From: Candidatus Iainarchaeum sp.
GTDB taxonomy: Archaea; Iainarchaeota; Iainarchaeia; Iainarchaeales; DTGL01
NCBI GenBank assembly: GCA_017608575.1
Contig: JAFCFP010000004.1
Span: forward strand, 1-31,194
Direction: 5' to 3'
Length of the DNA stretch: 31,194 nt
Shown here piece after piece: positions 21,681 through 29,024 of the stretch (positions are counted from its first letter, which is position 1; the number at the start of each line of letters is the position of its first letter). The translations under genes and the position numbers were made by a program. The notes beneath the pieces are model-generated. The model did no database searches. It saw only the letters and a list, made by a program, of their open reading frames with translations, and was not told the DNA's origin.

Positions 21681-23669
21681 GTGGAAAAAAAATTTCTTGA
21701 AAAGGTGAAAAAACGCGATGGCCGCGTAGTGCCATTCCAAAAGGAAAAAATAGAGGAAGCAATCTTTAAGGCCGCGCGTGCTGTCGGCGGAAAAGACCGC
21801 GAGACAGCAAAAAAGCTTGCTGACAGGGTTGTTCACAGGCTTAAAATGAAATTTGGAACAAAGATTCCCACAGTTGAACAAATACAAGACGAAGTGGAAA
21901 AGGAACTAATTGAATCCGGGCATGCTAAAACTGCAAAAGCCTATATTTTGTACAGGGCTGAAAGAAACAAAATAAGGCAAACAAAAGCATTCCTTGAAAA
22001 AGCGGGCAAAATAATTGAAGATTATGTGTTTGAAAAATCATGGCGAGTTAAAGAAAACAGCAATGCTTCCTATTCTTTAAGTGGATTGCAAGCACACATT
22101 TCTGACACCATTATATCAGAATACACCCTGAAAAACATTTACCCGCCAGAAATCTCGAAAGAGCATATTAATGCAGCATTCCACATTCATGATTTAGGGG
22201 TTGGCACTTTTGCTGCTTACTGCGCTGGCTGGTCCTTAAAGCAATTACTTGAAGAAGGATTTAATGGCGTGCCCGGCAGAATAGCCGCAAAACCAGCAAA
22301 ACACTTTAATGCTGCACTGGGGCAAATGGTTAACTTTATGGGAACAATGCAGAATGAATGGGCTGGCGCCCAGGCATTCAGTTCCTTTGACACTTATCTG
22401 GCTCCACTGGCGGCAAAAGACAAATTGAGTTATGAGAGAATAAAGCAAAGCATCCAAGAATTTGTTTTTGCAATAAACGCCACTTCAAGATGGGGAAACC
22501 AAGTGCCGTTCACAAACTTGACATTTGACTGGGTTGTGCCAGAGGACATGAAAGGAGTTCCGGCAATCTGGGGAGGCAAAGAACTGAAAGAGACATATGG
22601 CGAATTCCAGGACGAAATTGACTTAATTGACAAAGCATTCATTGAAGTAATGAGCCAGGGCGACATGAATGGCAGAATATTCACTTTTCCAATTCCTACT
22701 TTCAACATAACAAAGGACTTTGACTGGGATTCTGAAAAAGCCCACATGCTGTTTGAAATGACTGCAAAATATGGCACACCTTATTTCCAAAACTTTATCA
22801 ATTCAACACTCAAGCCAAGTGATGTGAGAAGCATGTGTTGCAGGCTGCAATTGGATATAAGGGAGTTAAGGCATAAAACAGGTGGATTGTTTGGTTCTGG
22901 TGAAAAAACTGGCAGTATTGGTGTTGTAACAATAAACATGCCCCAGCTGGGATATCTTTCAAAAAACGAGGATGAATTCTTTGAGAGACTTGATTACTTG
23001 ATGTACTTGGCAAAAGAAGCCCTTGAAATAAAAAGAAAAGAAGTGGAAAAAAACATGCAAAATGGTTTGCTGCCATGGTCAAAACGCTATCTTGGAACAT
23101 TTGATTACCACTTTGCAACAATTGGATTGAATGGAATGAACGAAGCATGTGAAAACTTTTTGGGAGAAAACATTGCATCAAAAGAAGGAAGAAAACTTGC
23201 CTTAAAAACACTTGATTTCATGCGAGGAAAACTCTCAGAATTCCAAGAGGAAACAGGAAACATTTACAACCTTGAAGCAACACCCGCTGAAGGCACATCC
23301 TACAGGCTTGCAAGCATTGACAAGAGAAATTACCCAGACATTAAAACAGCGGGAACAAAAGAAGCCCCCTATTACACCAATTCAACGCATTTGCCGGTTG
23401 ATTACACTGACGACATTTTTGATGCATTGGACCACCAGGATGAATTGCAATGCAAGTACACTGGTGGAACAGTATTACACGGCTTTATTGGGGAAAAACT
23501 TTCAAGCGGTGAAGCAACAGCAAAACTTGTCAAAAAAATCGCCTACAATTACAAGCTGCCATATTTCACCATTACTCCGACTTTCAGCATTTGCCCAGTG
23601 CATGGTTATATTCCCGGAAAACATTTCACTTGCCCAGTGCAGGTGGAGGAGGTGGAAAAAAATGCCTGA
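21681..23669 (+). CDS. nrdD: Anaerobic (class III) ribonucleoside-triphosphate reductase large subunit, lacking its glycyl-radical end
   Basis: 662 aa. An ATP-cone (about 8-95, VKKRDGRVVPFQKEKIEEAI) precedes the catalytic barrel with C386-C387 in RSMCCRLQLDIREL. The C-terminus enters the zinc ribbon (C638 in SICPVHGYIPG, H641, C651 in HFTCP) and then ends at TGA 23667-23669 after VQVEEVEKNA. The fourth ligand and the glycyl-radical motif are absent here and encoded in the next ORF. The GTG start has GAGGGGG at 21666-21672. Together with the mini-ORF and nrdG it makes deoxynucleotides without oxygen. Confidence 0.93.
   Translation: MEKKFLEKVKKRDGRVVPFQKEKIEEAIFKAARAVGGKDRETAKKLADRVVHRLKMKFGTKIPTVEQIQDEVEKELIESGHAKTAKAYILYRAERNKIRQTKAFLEKAGKIIEDYVFEKSWRVKENSNASYSLSGLQAHISDTIISEYTLKNIYPPEISKEHINAAFHIHDLGVGTFAAYCAGWSLKQLLEEGFNGVPGRIAAKPAKHFNAALGQMVNFMGTMQNEWAGAQAFSSFDTYLAPLAAKDKLSYERIKQSIQEFVFAINATSRWGNQVPFTNLTFDWVVPEDMKGVPAIWGGKELKETYGEFQDEIDLIDKAFIEVMSQGDMNGRIFTFPIPTFNITKDFDWDSEKAHMLFEMTAKYGTPYFQNFINSTLKPSDVRSMCCRLQLDIRELRHKTGGLFGSGEKTGSIGVVTINMPQLGYLSKNEDEFFERLDYLMYLAKEALEIKRKEVEKNMQNGLLPWSKRYLGTFDYHFATIGLNGMNEACENFLGENIASKEGRKLALKTLDFMRGKLSEFQEETGNIYNLEATPAEGTSYRLASIDKRNYPDIKTAGTKEAPYYTNSTHLPVDYTDDIFDALDHQDELQCKYTGGTVLHGFIGEKLSSGEATAKLVKKIAYNYKLPYFTITPTFSICPVHGYIPGKHFTCPVQVEEVEKNA
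23645..23655 (+). promoter_or_regulatory. Shine-Dalgarno inside the 3' end of nrdD, serving the glycyl-radical ORF
   Basis: GGAGGAGGTGG contains the core GGAGGTG (23648-23654), seven bases before ATG 23662. Within nrdD the same bases encode the unusual tail VEEVE, which interrupts the zinc-ribbon C-P-x-C. This is the best evidence that the downstream ORF is translated from its own start. Confidence 0.7.
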
Positions 23670-23814
23670 ATGCGGAAGAAAAACCGAGGTTTACAGCAGG
23701 GTTGTTGGATACTACAGACCAGTGCAGAACTGGAATGAAGGAAAAAAACAGGAATTCGAGGAAAGAAAAACATTCTCTGAAAAAAAAGCCATTGCAAAAA
23801 TAAAACAACATTAA
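23662..23814 (+). CDS. Separate glycyl-radical domain of anaerobic ribonucleotide reductase
   Basis: 50 aa, ATG 23662 to TAA. It starts MPECGRKTEVYSRVVGYYRP: Cys4 is the missing zinc-ribbon ligand of NrdD, and Gly16 in RVVGYY is the glycyl-radical residue, followed by the family's NWNEGKK...ERKTF end. In ordinary archaeal and bacterial NrdD this segment is fused to the large subunit. Here it overlaps the last codons of nrdD in the +1 frame. The strong upstream Shine-Dalgarno favours a separate peptide. A +1 frameshift or an extra A in the A7 run (23656-23662) are alternatives. Confidence 0.85.
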   Translation: MPECGRKTEVYSRVVGYYRPVQNWNEGKKQEFEERKTFSEKKAIAKIKQH

Positions 23815-23861
23815 AAAGCATTTTCTTTGCTTTTTTTGCTTTTAATTTTTGGAGTATTATT

Positions 23862-24554
23862 ATGATTTTTCATGGACTGCAAAAAACAACGCTTATTGAT
23901 TTCCCTGGAGAAATTGCATGCACTCTCTTTGTGGATAAATGCAATTTCCGGTGCCCTTACTGCCAGAACCCCTTGCTGGTTTTGGAGCAAGCAAAGGAGG
24001 CTTTAAGCGAAAGCGAAGTGCTTGAATTCCTGCGGAAAAGAAAAAAAGTACTGGATGGAGTTTGCGTTACTGGTGGAGAGCCAACGCTTTACGCTGGCTT
24101 AAAGCCATTTTTTCGCAGGGTTAAAGAACTTGGCTATAAAATAAAACTTGACACCAATGGAACAAATCCAAGAATGGTCAGAGAATTGATTGAAGAAAAA
24201 CTGGTTGATTATGTGGCAATGGATATTAAGGCTCCATTGGAAAAATACGACAAGGCAACAAATTCAATTGTGAACAAAAACGCAATAAAGGAAAGCATTG
24301 AAATACTGAAAGAAGGAAAAACAGGCTATGAATTCCGTACAACTGTTGTGCCAAAAATTTTGGAGCCAGAGGATTTTGAAGAAATTGGCAAAATGCTCAA
24401 AGGAGCAAAGGCTTTTTACTTGCAACAGTTTGTTAACAGTGTGCCATTGCTGGACAAAGAATTTCAAAGCATTGACCCGTTTCCAGACAGAGTGCTGGAA
24501 CAAATAAAAAAAACAATGCAAAAATACGTTGAAAAAGTGGAAATACGCAACTAA
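23862..24554 (+). CDS. nrdG: Anaerobic ribonucleotide reductase-activating protein (radical SAM)
   Basis: 230 aa radical-SAM enzyme. The 4Fe-4S motif CNFRCPYC uses C27, C31 and C34. The glycine-rich GVCVTGGEPTL follows, then IKLDTNGT and YVAMDIKAPLEKY as in the NrdG/PflA group. It generates the glycyl radical on NrdD, here on the separate 50-aa peptide if the split is real. It begins 47 bases after the mini-ORF in the same direction, completing an nrdD-glycyl peptide-nrdG unit. Confidence 0.92.
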   Translation: MIFHGLQKTTLIDFPGEIACTLFVDKCNFRCPYCQNPLLVLEQAKEALSESEVLEFLRKRKKVLDGVCVTGGEPTLYAGLKPFFRRVKELGYKIKLDTNGTNPRMVRELIEEKLVDYVAMDIKAPLEKYDKATNSIVNKNAIKESIEILKEGKTGYEFRTTVVPKILEPEDFEEIGKMLKGAKAFYLQQFVNSVPLLDKEFQSIDPFPDRVLEQIKKTMQKYVEKVEIRN

Positions 24555-24615
24555 CATTTCCAAAAAAACAAATGGCTTAATAAACTATTTCTCTTAAATT
24601 TTTCTTAATGGAAAA

Positions 24616-24689
24616 GGGCCCGTAGCTCAGTTGGATAGAGCACCAGCCTCCTAAGCTGGGTGTCGTGGGTTCGAATCCCACCGGGCTCG
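24616..24689 (+). tRNA. tRNA-Arg (anticodon CCT)
   Basis: The acceptor is GGGCCCG/CGGGCTC with one G-T pair. The D-arm is GCTC...GAGC with GG, the anticodon stem CCAGC/GCTGG has loop CTCCTAA (anticodon CCT), and the T-arm is GTGGG-TTCGAAT-CCCAC. The discriminator is G. It has no intron and no encoded CCA. Confidence 0.96.
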
Positions 24690-24752
24690 CTTTAAGCAAA
24701 CCAGTAAAAGGCATTGAAAAGTGTTAAAAAGAATTTATGCCCCAAGTAATTC

Positions 24753-25076
24753 ATGCCTTCAAGGAAAAAAACTGGGCTGAATGAAAGAAAAAAATTCCAC
24801 AAAAAATTCGGACTCCCTTTTGTTAGAGTGCCTGAAGAGCACTTTCACCCCCCAAAAAAAGCAGGCATGCATTGGCTGACAACCTTTCAAAGGAGAACCG
24901 ACACTGTTGCTTACAGAATGCAACAGCAAACAAATAGAAAAATAAAAGAAATAGAAAAAATGAAGGGCTTGAAGGGTTTATGGCATAAAGTAACTGGAAA
25001 AAAGGCGAATTCCATGCAGGTATGGTGGGGAAGAATTTGTGCTTTATTTTCCAAAAACAGGGCTGGACAATGTTAG
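24753..25076 (+). CDS. N-terminal part of a frame-broken GGDEF-type gene
   Basis: 107 aa, basic. The start KKTGLNERKKFHKKFG echoes the D-x-LTGL-NRR-x-F opening of GGDEF domains, but the expected D-x-D-x-FK...ND metal site is not visible in the residues that follow. Dropping one A from the A6 run at 24998-25003 moves the reading into the next frame, giving VTGKRRIPCRYGGEEF, the GGDEF signature. So the last about 25 residues of this ORF are probably out of frame. It could be a decayed gene, a frameshifted gene or a sequence error. Confidence 0.45.
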   Translation: MPSRKKTGLNERKKFHKKFGLPFVRVPEEHFHPPKKAGMHWLTTFQRRTDTVAYRMQQQTNRKIKEIEKMKGLKGLWHKVTGKKANSMQVWWGRICALFSKNRAGQC

Positions 25077-25425
25077 CATTGTGAGACAGGTTTCAGCTGC
25101 TTTTTTGAAAAACTGCAGAAAAGACAGGGAATTAAAAAAGGCTGTCAATAACAACATTCCAACCATTAGTGCTGGAGCAAGCGAGTTAAAGATTGACATG
25201 AAGGAAAGGGAGCGTTTTGCTGAAAACATTGGAAAGAAATGGACAGCGTTGTCAAAAAAAGAATATGCCTTGTTTTCAAAACAAGCGTATGAGAGGCTAA
25301 TGAAAGAAGCCGACAAAAAAATGTACAATTCAAAAGAAAAAGGAAGGAACAGGTTTTCAATTGAAAGGAATGGCAAAATAAAGACCATTGAAATCAGAAA
25401 AAAACAACCAAAACAAATGCGTTAA
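25039..25425 (+). CDS. C-terminal half of a GGDEF (diguanylate cyclase-like) domain, frame-broken
   Basis: The annotated GTG at 25039 gives 128 aa, but the frame is open back to 24994 and encodes RYGGEEFVLYFPKTGLDN at about 25018-25071, the active-site loop of GGDEF enzymes. Further on, PTISAGASELKI and EADKKMYNSKEKGRNRFSI match the conserved end of the domain. No acceptable start precedes YGGEEF in this frame, so the protein must be completed from the upstream ORF by a +1 shift. GGDEF proteins are rare in archaea. With the metal-binding first half not recognisable, activity is doubtful. Confidence 0.7.
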   Translation: MLYFPKTGLDNVSIVRQVSAAFLKNCRKDRELKKAVNNNIPTISAGASELKIDMKERERFAENIGKKWTALSKKEYALFSKQAYERLMKEADKKMYNSKEKGRNRFSIERNGKIKTIEIRKKQPKQMR

Positions 25426-25459
25426 AGAACGAATTTAAAACAGTGCAATTGACGTAAGA

Positions 25460-25468
25460 TTTTTAAAT
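25460..25468 (+). promoter_or_regulatory. TATA box of the COG1709-like regulator
   Basis: TTTTTAAAT centred about 26 bases before ATG 25490, so transcription probably begins at the start codon. Confidence 0.55.
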
Positions 25469-25489
25469 GTGTTTGGACTCTTTTAGTGT

Positions 25490-26200
25490 ATGGAAAAACT
25501 ACGTACAACAATTGCCGGCGAAATCACTTTAAGCAAGGATGCCGGCGGAAGCATGAAAAAATGGCGAGAAATATTCGGCATTAACCAAACAGAGCTCGCT
25601 GAATATCTGGGAGTGTCAAGCTCAACCATCAGTGACTATGAAGGAGGCAGAAGAAAAAGCCCAGGCATTGTAGTGATCAGCAGATTTGTAAATGCATTGA
25701 TTGAATTAGACAAAAGGCGTGGTGGAAAAATAGTAAAACAGTTAATGAAAGACTTTGAACCAAAAGAAGACGCATTTGATGTTCATGAATTCTATTCAGC
25801 AATGAATGCAAAAACATTCATGGAAAAAATTGGAGCAAAATGCATTGCAAACCCACATCGCTTAAAAGAAACAAACATTTATGGTTACACTTTAATTGAC
25901 TCACTTAAAGTAATAGTTGAAGTCCCAGTGCATGAATACATGCACATGTACGGTAAAAGCCCTGATCGTGCACTGATTTTTAGAAACGTTGAAAACGGCC
26001 GCTCTCCAATGATTGCTGTAAAGGTTGGCAGGTTCAGCACTGACATGAAACCAGCAATAGTGGTATTGCATGGCCCTAACAATCCCGACAAAGTAGACAG
26101 AATAGCAATAAAAATAGCTGAAAGTGAAAGAATCCCATTGCTTGTTTCAAACATGCAAATTGGTGAAATCAAAAACAAATTAGCTGAATTTGAGAGCTGA
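25490..26200 (+). CDS. Archaeal XRE-type transcriptional regulator (COG1709-like)
   Basis: 236 aa. A Cro/CI-type helix-turn-helix at about residues 22-65 reads MKKWREIFGINQTELAEYLG then VSSSTISDYEGGRRKSPG. The remaining 170 residues form a conserved archaeal regulatory domain, with YGYTLIDSLKVIVEVPVHEY and a strand-rich part (MIAVKVGRFSTDMKPAIVVL) plus AIKIAESERIPLLVS. The combination matches the widespread archaeal COG1709 family of predicted regulators, whose ligand is unknown. It converges with NMD3, the stops being a few bases apart. Confidence 0.82.
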   Translation: MEKLRTTIAGEITLSKDAGGSMKKWREIFGINQTELAEYLGVSSSTISDYEGGRRKSPGIVVISRFVNALIELDKRRGGKIVKQLMKDFEPKEDAFDVHEFYSAMNAKTFMEKIGAKCIANPHRLKETNIYGYTLIDSLKVIVEVPVHEYMHMYGKSPDRALIFRNVENGRSPMIAVKVGRFSTDMKPAIVVLHGPNNPDKVDRIAIKIAESERIPLLVSNMQIGEIKNKLAEFES

Positions 26201-26203
26201 AAA

Positions 26204-26905
26204 TCAAAACCTGAAACAGTAAGTAAAGCGCATTCTCTTCCTGCCATCGCGGGTCAAGCCAACCAAAGTGCTTGAAGAAACTGCTTTTTTGCCGAATTTC
26301 TTTTTAAGGCGCGACACCGCCAAGCGCGCAGCATTATTCGAGCCAATCCTTGCATCAAAACCGTTCTTTTTCTCTTCTATTTTTATTATTTGGGCAAGCG
26401 AATCAGTGCTTTTCTGCATTGAAAGCGCTGAATTGATTTCTCTCAAAACACGGCTTCTTTTTTTTGCATTTTCTGGTTTTTTCCATCTAACTTGAATTGT
26501 TGCCTCGTAATAACCTCCTGCAATTCTGTTGCAGGAATTGCAGTTTTCCTTGGCGAATTTTAAAACCGCAGAGTCTTCAACCACAATTCTTTCCGAACCA
26601 ATTTTGCCAGTTACTTTCACGCGCACGTTAAAATTTCCATCTTCACGCATTGAGAGGAAAACCTCCTTTTTTTCTTCAAGGATTTCCTTCACTTTTGCTT
26701 TTGCTTCAATGAATTTTTTAATGTTTTCTGGCTTTGGTTTTTCCCATTTGCCAAAAACCTTCACTTTGCCGCAAACAGGGCATTTTTGCAATTCCAATTC
26801 CTTGGGCATGGAAATTATTTCATGGTCCTGCAAATAGCATTTTTCACAAAAACCGTTAATGAATTTTCCCTCTGTAGTGCCACACTTAGGACAAAACAAA
26901 TTCAT
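26204..26905 (-). CDS. NMD3-family ribosome biogenesis protein
   Basis: 233 aa. Zinc fingers open the protein: CPKCG (about 5-8), CEKC (19-22) and CPVCG (42-45), and a later CNSCNRIAGGYYEATIQVRW is the family hallmark. In eukaryotes NMD3 is a large-subunit export adaptor. The archaeal protein is expected to bind the large ribosomal subunit during late assembly. It is the last gene of an operon with a membrane protein and the aCPSF2-like nuclease, overlapping the former by 4 bases. Confidence 0.92.
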   Translation of the reverse strand: MNLFCPKCGTTEGKFINGFCEKCYLQDHEIISMPKELELQKCPVCGKVKVFGKWEKPKPENIKKFIEAKAKVKEILEEKKEVFLSMREDGNFNVRVKVTGKIGSERIVVEDSAVLKFAKENCNSCNRIAGGYYEATIQVRWKKPENAKKRSRVLREINSALSMQKSTDSLAQIIKIEEKKNGFDARIGSNNAARLAVSRLKKKFGKKAVSSSTLVGLTRDGRKRMRFTYCFRF

Positions 26906-27699
26906 TCACTCACCTTTTGAACACTAAAATAAAGAGTTGGATTCAAAACCATGTGATATGTGTAAAACAACGCAATAATAAATCTCAATCCAACAAAAAG
27001 CACCAAGAAAAAAACATTAAAGTAAACAAAAAAAGCAATTGCTGCACTTGCAATTGAAAGAATGAATGGAATCGTTGAAGCCTTGGAAACAAGCAAAAAA
27101 TTTTGCTTTCCCATTAAAAAAGAGCGCTTTAATCCTTTTAGTGCTGAAACGTCTTCCAGCATTACAACAGGGTAAAACATATATAAAAAAACAATCAAAA
27201 TAAAGGAAACAACCAAAAACAGGACAACAAACAAACCCAGTGAAATGCTGTGAAATTCAATCAAAAAATTAAAAACAGCTAAAAGCAAAAAACTAATTGA
27301 AATAACAACAACCAGCATTAAGGGAATTATTCTCAGGCTCTTTCCAAGAGCAAAACCAAAAGCCCTTTTAAGGGAAAGCTTTTTTTTCTTCCTGTAATCA
27401 CTCACAAGCACTGGATACATTGCATTAACAAGTATGTCCAAAACAAGGGAAAAAATGGAAAAAGCCAATGCAAAAAGAGATAACACAAAAAGAGCCGGCA
27501 TTAATGAAAGCTGTTCTGCGGAAAGCATTCCAGTGGAAGCACTCAAAATCAAAAGCAAGGATTTAATCAACAAAAAAGCCATTAAAAGTAATCCAATACT
27601 GTACACTGCGGCAACAATCAGCTTTGGAAGGAAAAGTTTTGGGTTGCGGTAAAGGACATTGAATGACTCCAAAAGCAATTTACGGAATTTCATTTTCAA
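26902..27699 (-). CDS. Integral membrane protein (DUF7847-like, six helices)
   Basis: 265 aa with about six transmembrane segments. It starts FRKLLLESFNVLYRNPKLFL and has a repeated layout in which amphipathic pieces such as SLKRAFGFALGKSLRIIPLM and ALKGLKRSFLMGKQNFLLV precede helices. That layout is typical of the archaeal DUF7847/glycerophosphodiesterase-membrane-domain-like proteins. No catalytic motif is visible. It overlaps the genes on both sides by 4 bases, so it is translationally coupled to the nuclease and NMD3. Confidence 0.7.
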   Translation of the reverse strand: MKMKFRKLLLESFNVLYRNPKLFLPKLIVAAVYSIGLLLMAFLLIKSLLLILSASTGMLSAEQLSLMPALFVLSLFALAFSIFSLVLDILVNAMYPVLVSDYRKKKKLSLKRAFGFALGKSLRIIPLMLVVVISISFLLLAVFNFLIEFHSISLGLFVVLFLVVSFILIVFLYMFYPVVMLEDVSALKGLKRSFLMGKQNFLLVSKASTIPFILSIASAAIAFFVYFNVFFLVLFVGLRFIIALFYTYHMVLNPTLYFSVQKVSE

Positions 27700-28979
27700 T
27701 CAAGTTTTTGAATTTTGCCCTGTTTTAACACAACAGCATTAATACCCAAATCTTCTTTTATTTTTTTGCTGAAAGTGTGAGCAACTTCTTTTTCGCCGTG
27801 CACTATAAAGACCTTTTCAGGAGACCACTTGTTCAAAGCATAAAGCAATTCGCTTTGCCCAGCGTGCGCTGAAAAGTCAAATTTTTGCACTCGGCATTTT
27901 GGCTTGAATTCAATGCCATCAATTTCAATTTTTCCAGTTTTTAACAACCTGTTGCCTTTTGTTTCAGAAACCTGAAAGCCTGTTAAAAGAATTGAAGAAT
28001 TTTCATCCGCGTGAATTCTTTTAATATAGCTAAGCGCTGGACCGCCTTCAAGCATTCCCGCTGTGGTAACAATAACACATGGCTCTTCAACAATTTTATT
28101 CCTTTGCCTTTCATTTTTAACCCACTTGGTTGCATTTAATGCCTTTCCCAAAAATTTTGGGTCCTTTAAAAACTTTGGATAATTCATTGTAATCTGGGCT
28201 GCCTTTTTTGCCATGCCATCCAAGTAAATGGAAGCATTCAATTTGTATTCATGCAATACATCAATTATTTCATGGCTTCTTCCAACCGCAAAAGCTGGCA
28301 CCAATGCAATTCCACCATTATCAACTGTGTCCTGCACTGCTTCAACAAAATCCCTTTCGGTTTTCTTTCTATCAGGGTGCTCGCGGTCACCATAAGTGGA
28401 TTCAATTACAACAAAATCAACATTTCCAACATTTAAATCCGCTTTTGTTAAAAGCCTTGTTTCTTCCACTTTAAAATCTCCAGTGTAAAGCATGGTGCGG
28501 TTTTCAAAGGAAAGCTTTGTCATTGCCGAGCCCAATATATGTCCAGCGTTAAAAAATTCAAGAGTGCACTTTTTTGTAATGGGCATTTTTCTATTATAGC
28601 CAATAGCAAAAGAATACTTCCTTGTCCGCTTTATTTCCTTAACTGAAAATTTTTCCTCTGTTCCCTCAATTCCAGCAATTTTAAGCGAATCATGCCAAAG
28701 CAAGTCAGCCAAATCTAACGTGGGCTGGGTCATATAACAAAGGGGATTGCTCTCCAAGAATAAGTGAGGAAGATTGCCAGAGTGGTCCAAGTGAGCATGC
28801 GATATAATCACCACATCCAAGTTTGTTTTAACCTGCAAGGGATACTCTGTTTCTTTTGGTGTAAGCTTTATGCCGCACTCCAGCAATATTTTGTCCCCAA
28901 TATCCAAAAGAAAAGAACTCCTTCCGACTTCTTCACAGCCACCTAAACCCAAAATTGAATTACTCAAAAAAAACACCAA
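27696..28979 (-). CDS. Beta-CASP ribonuclease, aCPSF2-like
   Basis: 427 aa. MBL motif SHAHLDH (H61, H63, D65, H66), NAGHILGSAMT, YTGDFKVEETR, then beta-CASP motif A VIESTYGDREHPDRK, GRSHEII, TTAGMLEGGPA, the DFSAHAG His and the final FIVHGEKE. The length and lack of N-terminal KH domains match the aCPSF2 subgroup rather than aCPSF1 (FttA). It likely processes or decays RNA. The start is TTG 28979 or GTG 28976. A minus-strand TTTTTAAAC near 29010 fits a leaderless message. It heads the operon ending in NMD3. Confidence 0.88.
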   Translation of the reverse strand: MVFFLSNSILGLGGCEEVGRSSFLLDIGDKILLECGIKLTPKETEYPLQVKTNLDVVIISHAHLDHSGNLPHLFLESNPLCYMTQPTLDLADLLWHDSLKIAGIEGTEEKFSVKEIKRTRKYSFAIGYNRKMPITKKCTLEFFNAGHILGSAMTKLSFENRTMLYTGDFKVEETRLLTKADLNVGNVDFVVIESTYGDREHPDRKKTERDFVEAVQDTVDNGGIALVPAFAVGRSHEIIDVLHEYKLNASIYLDGMAKKAAQITMNYPKFLKDPKFLGKALNATKWVKNERQRNKIVEEPCVIVTTAGMLEGGPALSYIKRIHADENSSILLTGFQVSETKGNRLLKTGKIEIDGIEFKPKCRVQKFDFSAHAGQSELLYALNKWSPEKVFIVHGEKEVAHTFSKKIKEDLGINAVVLKQGKIQKLD

Positions 28980-29024
28980 ATAGTTGATAAAAAATAGAAT
29001 GGCATAGGTTTAAAAACCATGCAA

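Noticed and set aside
23212..23661. Upstream part of the long +1 frame that contains the glycyl-radical peptide, as one 200-aa protein
   Set aside because: Before ATG 23662 it is an out-of-frame shadow of nrdD; only the last 50 residues are homologous to NrdD.
28208..28474. 88-aa plus-strand frame opposite the aCPSF2-like gene
   Set aside because: His/Gln-rich antisense of a conserved beta-CASP region; no start signal.
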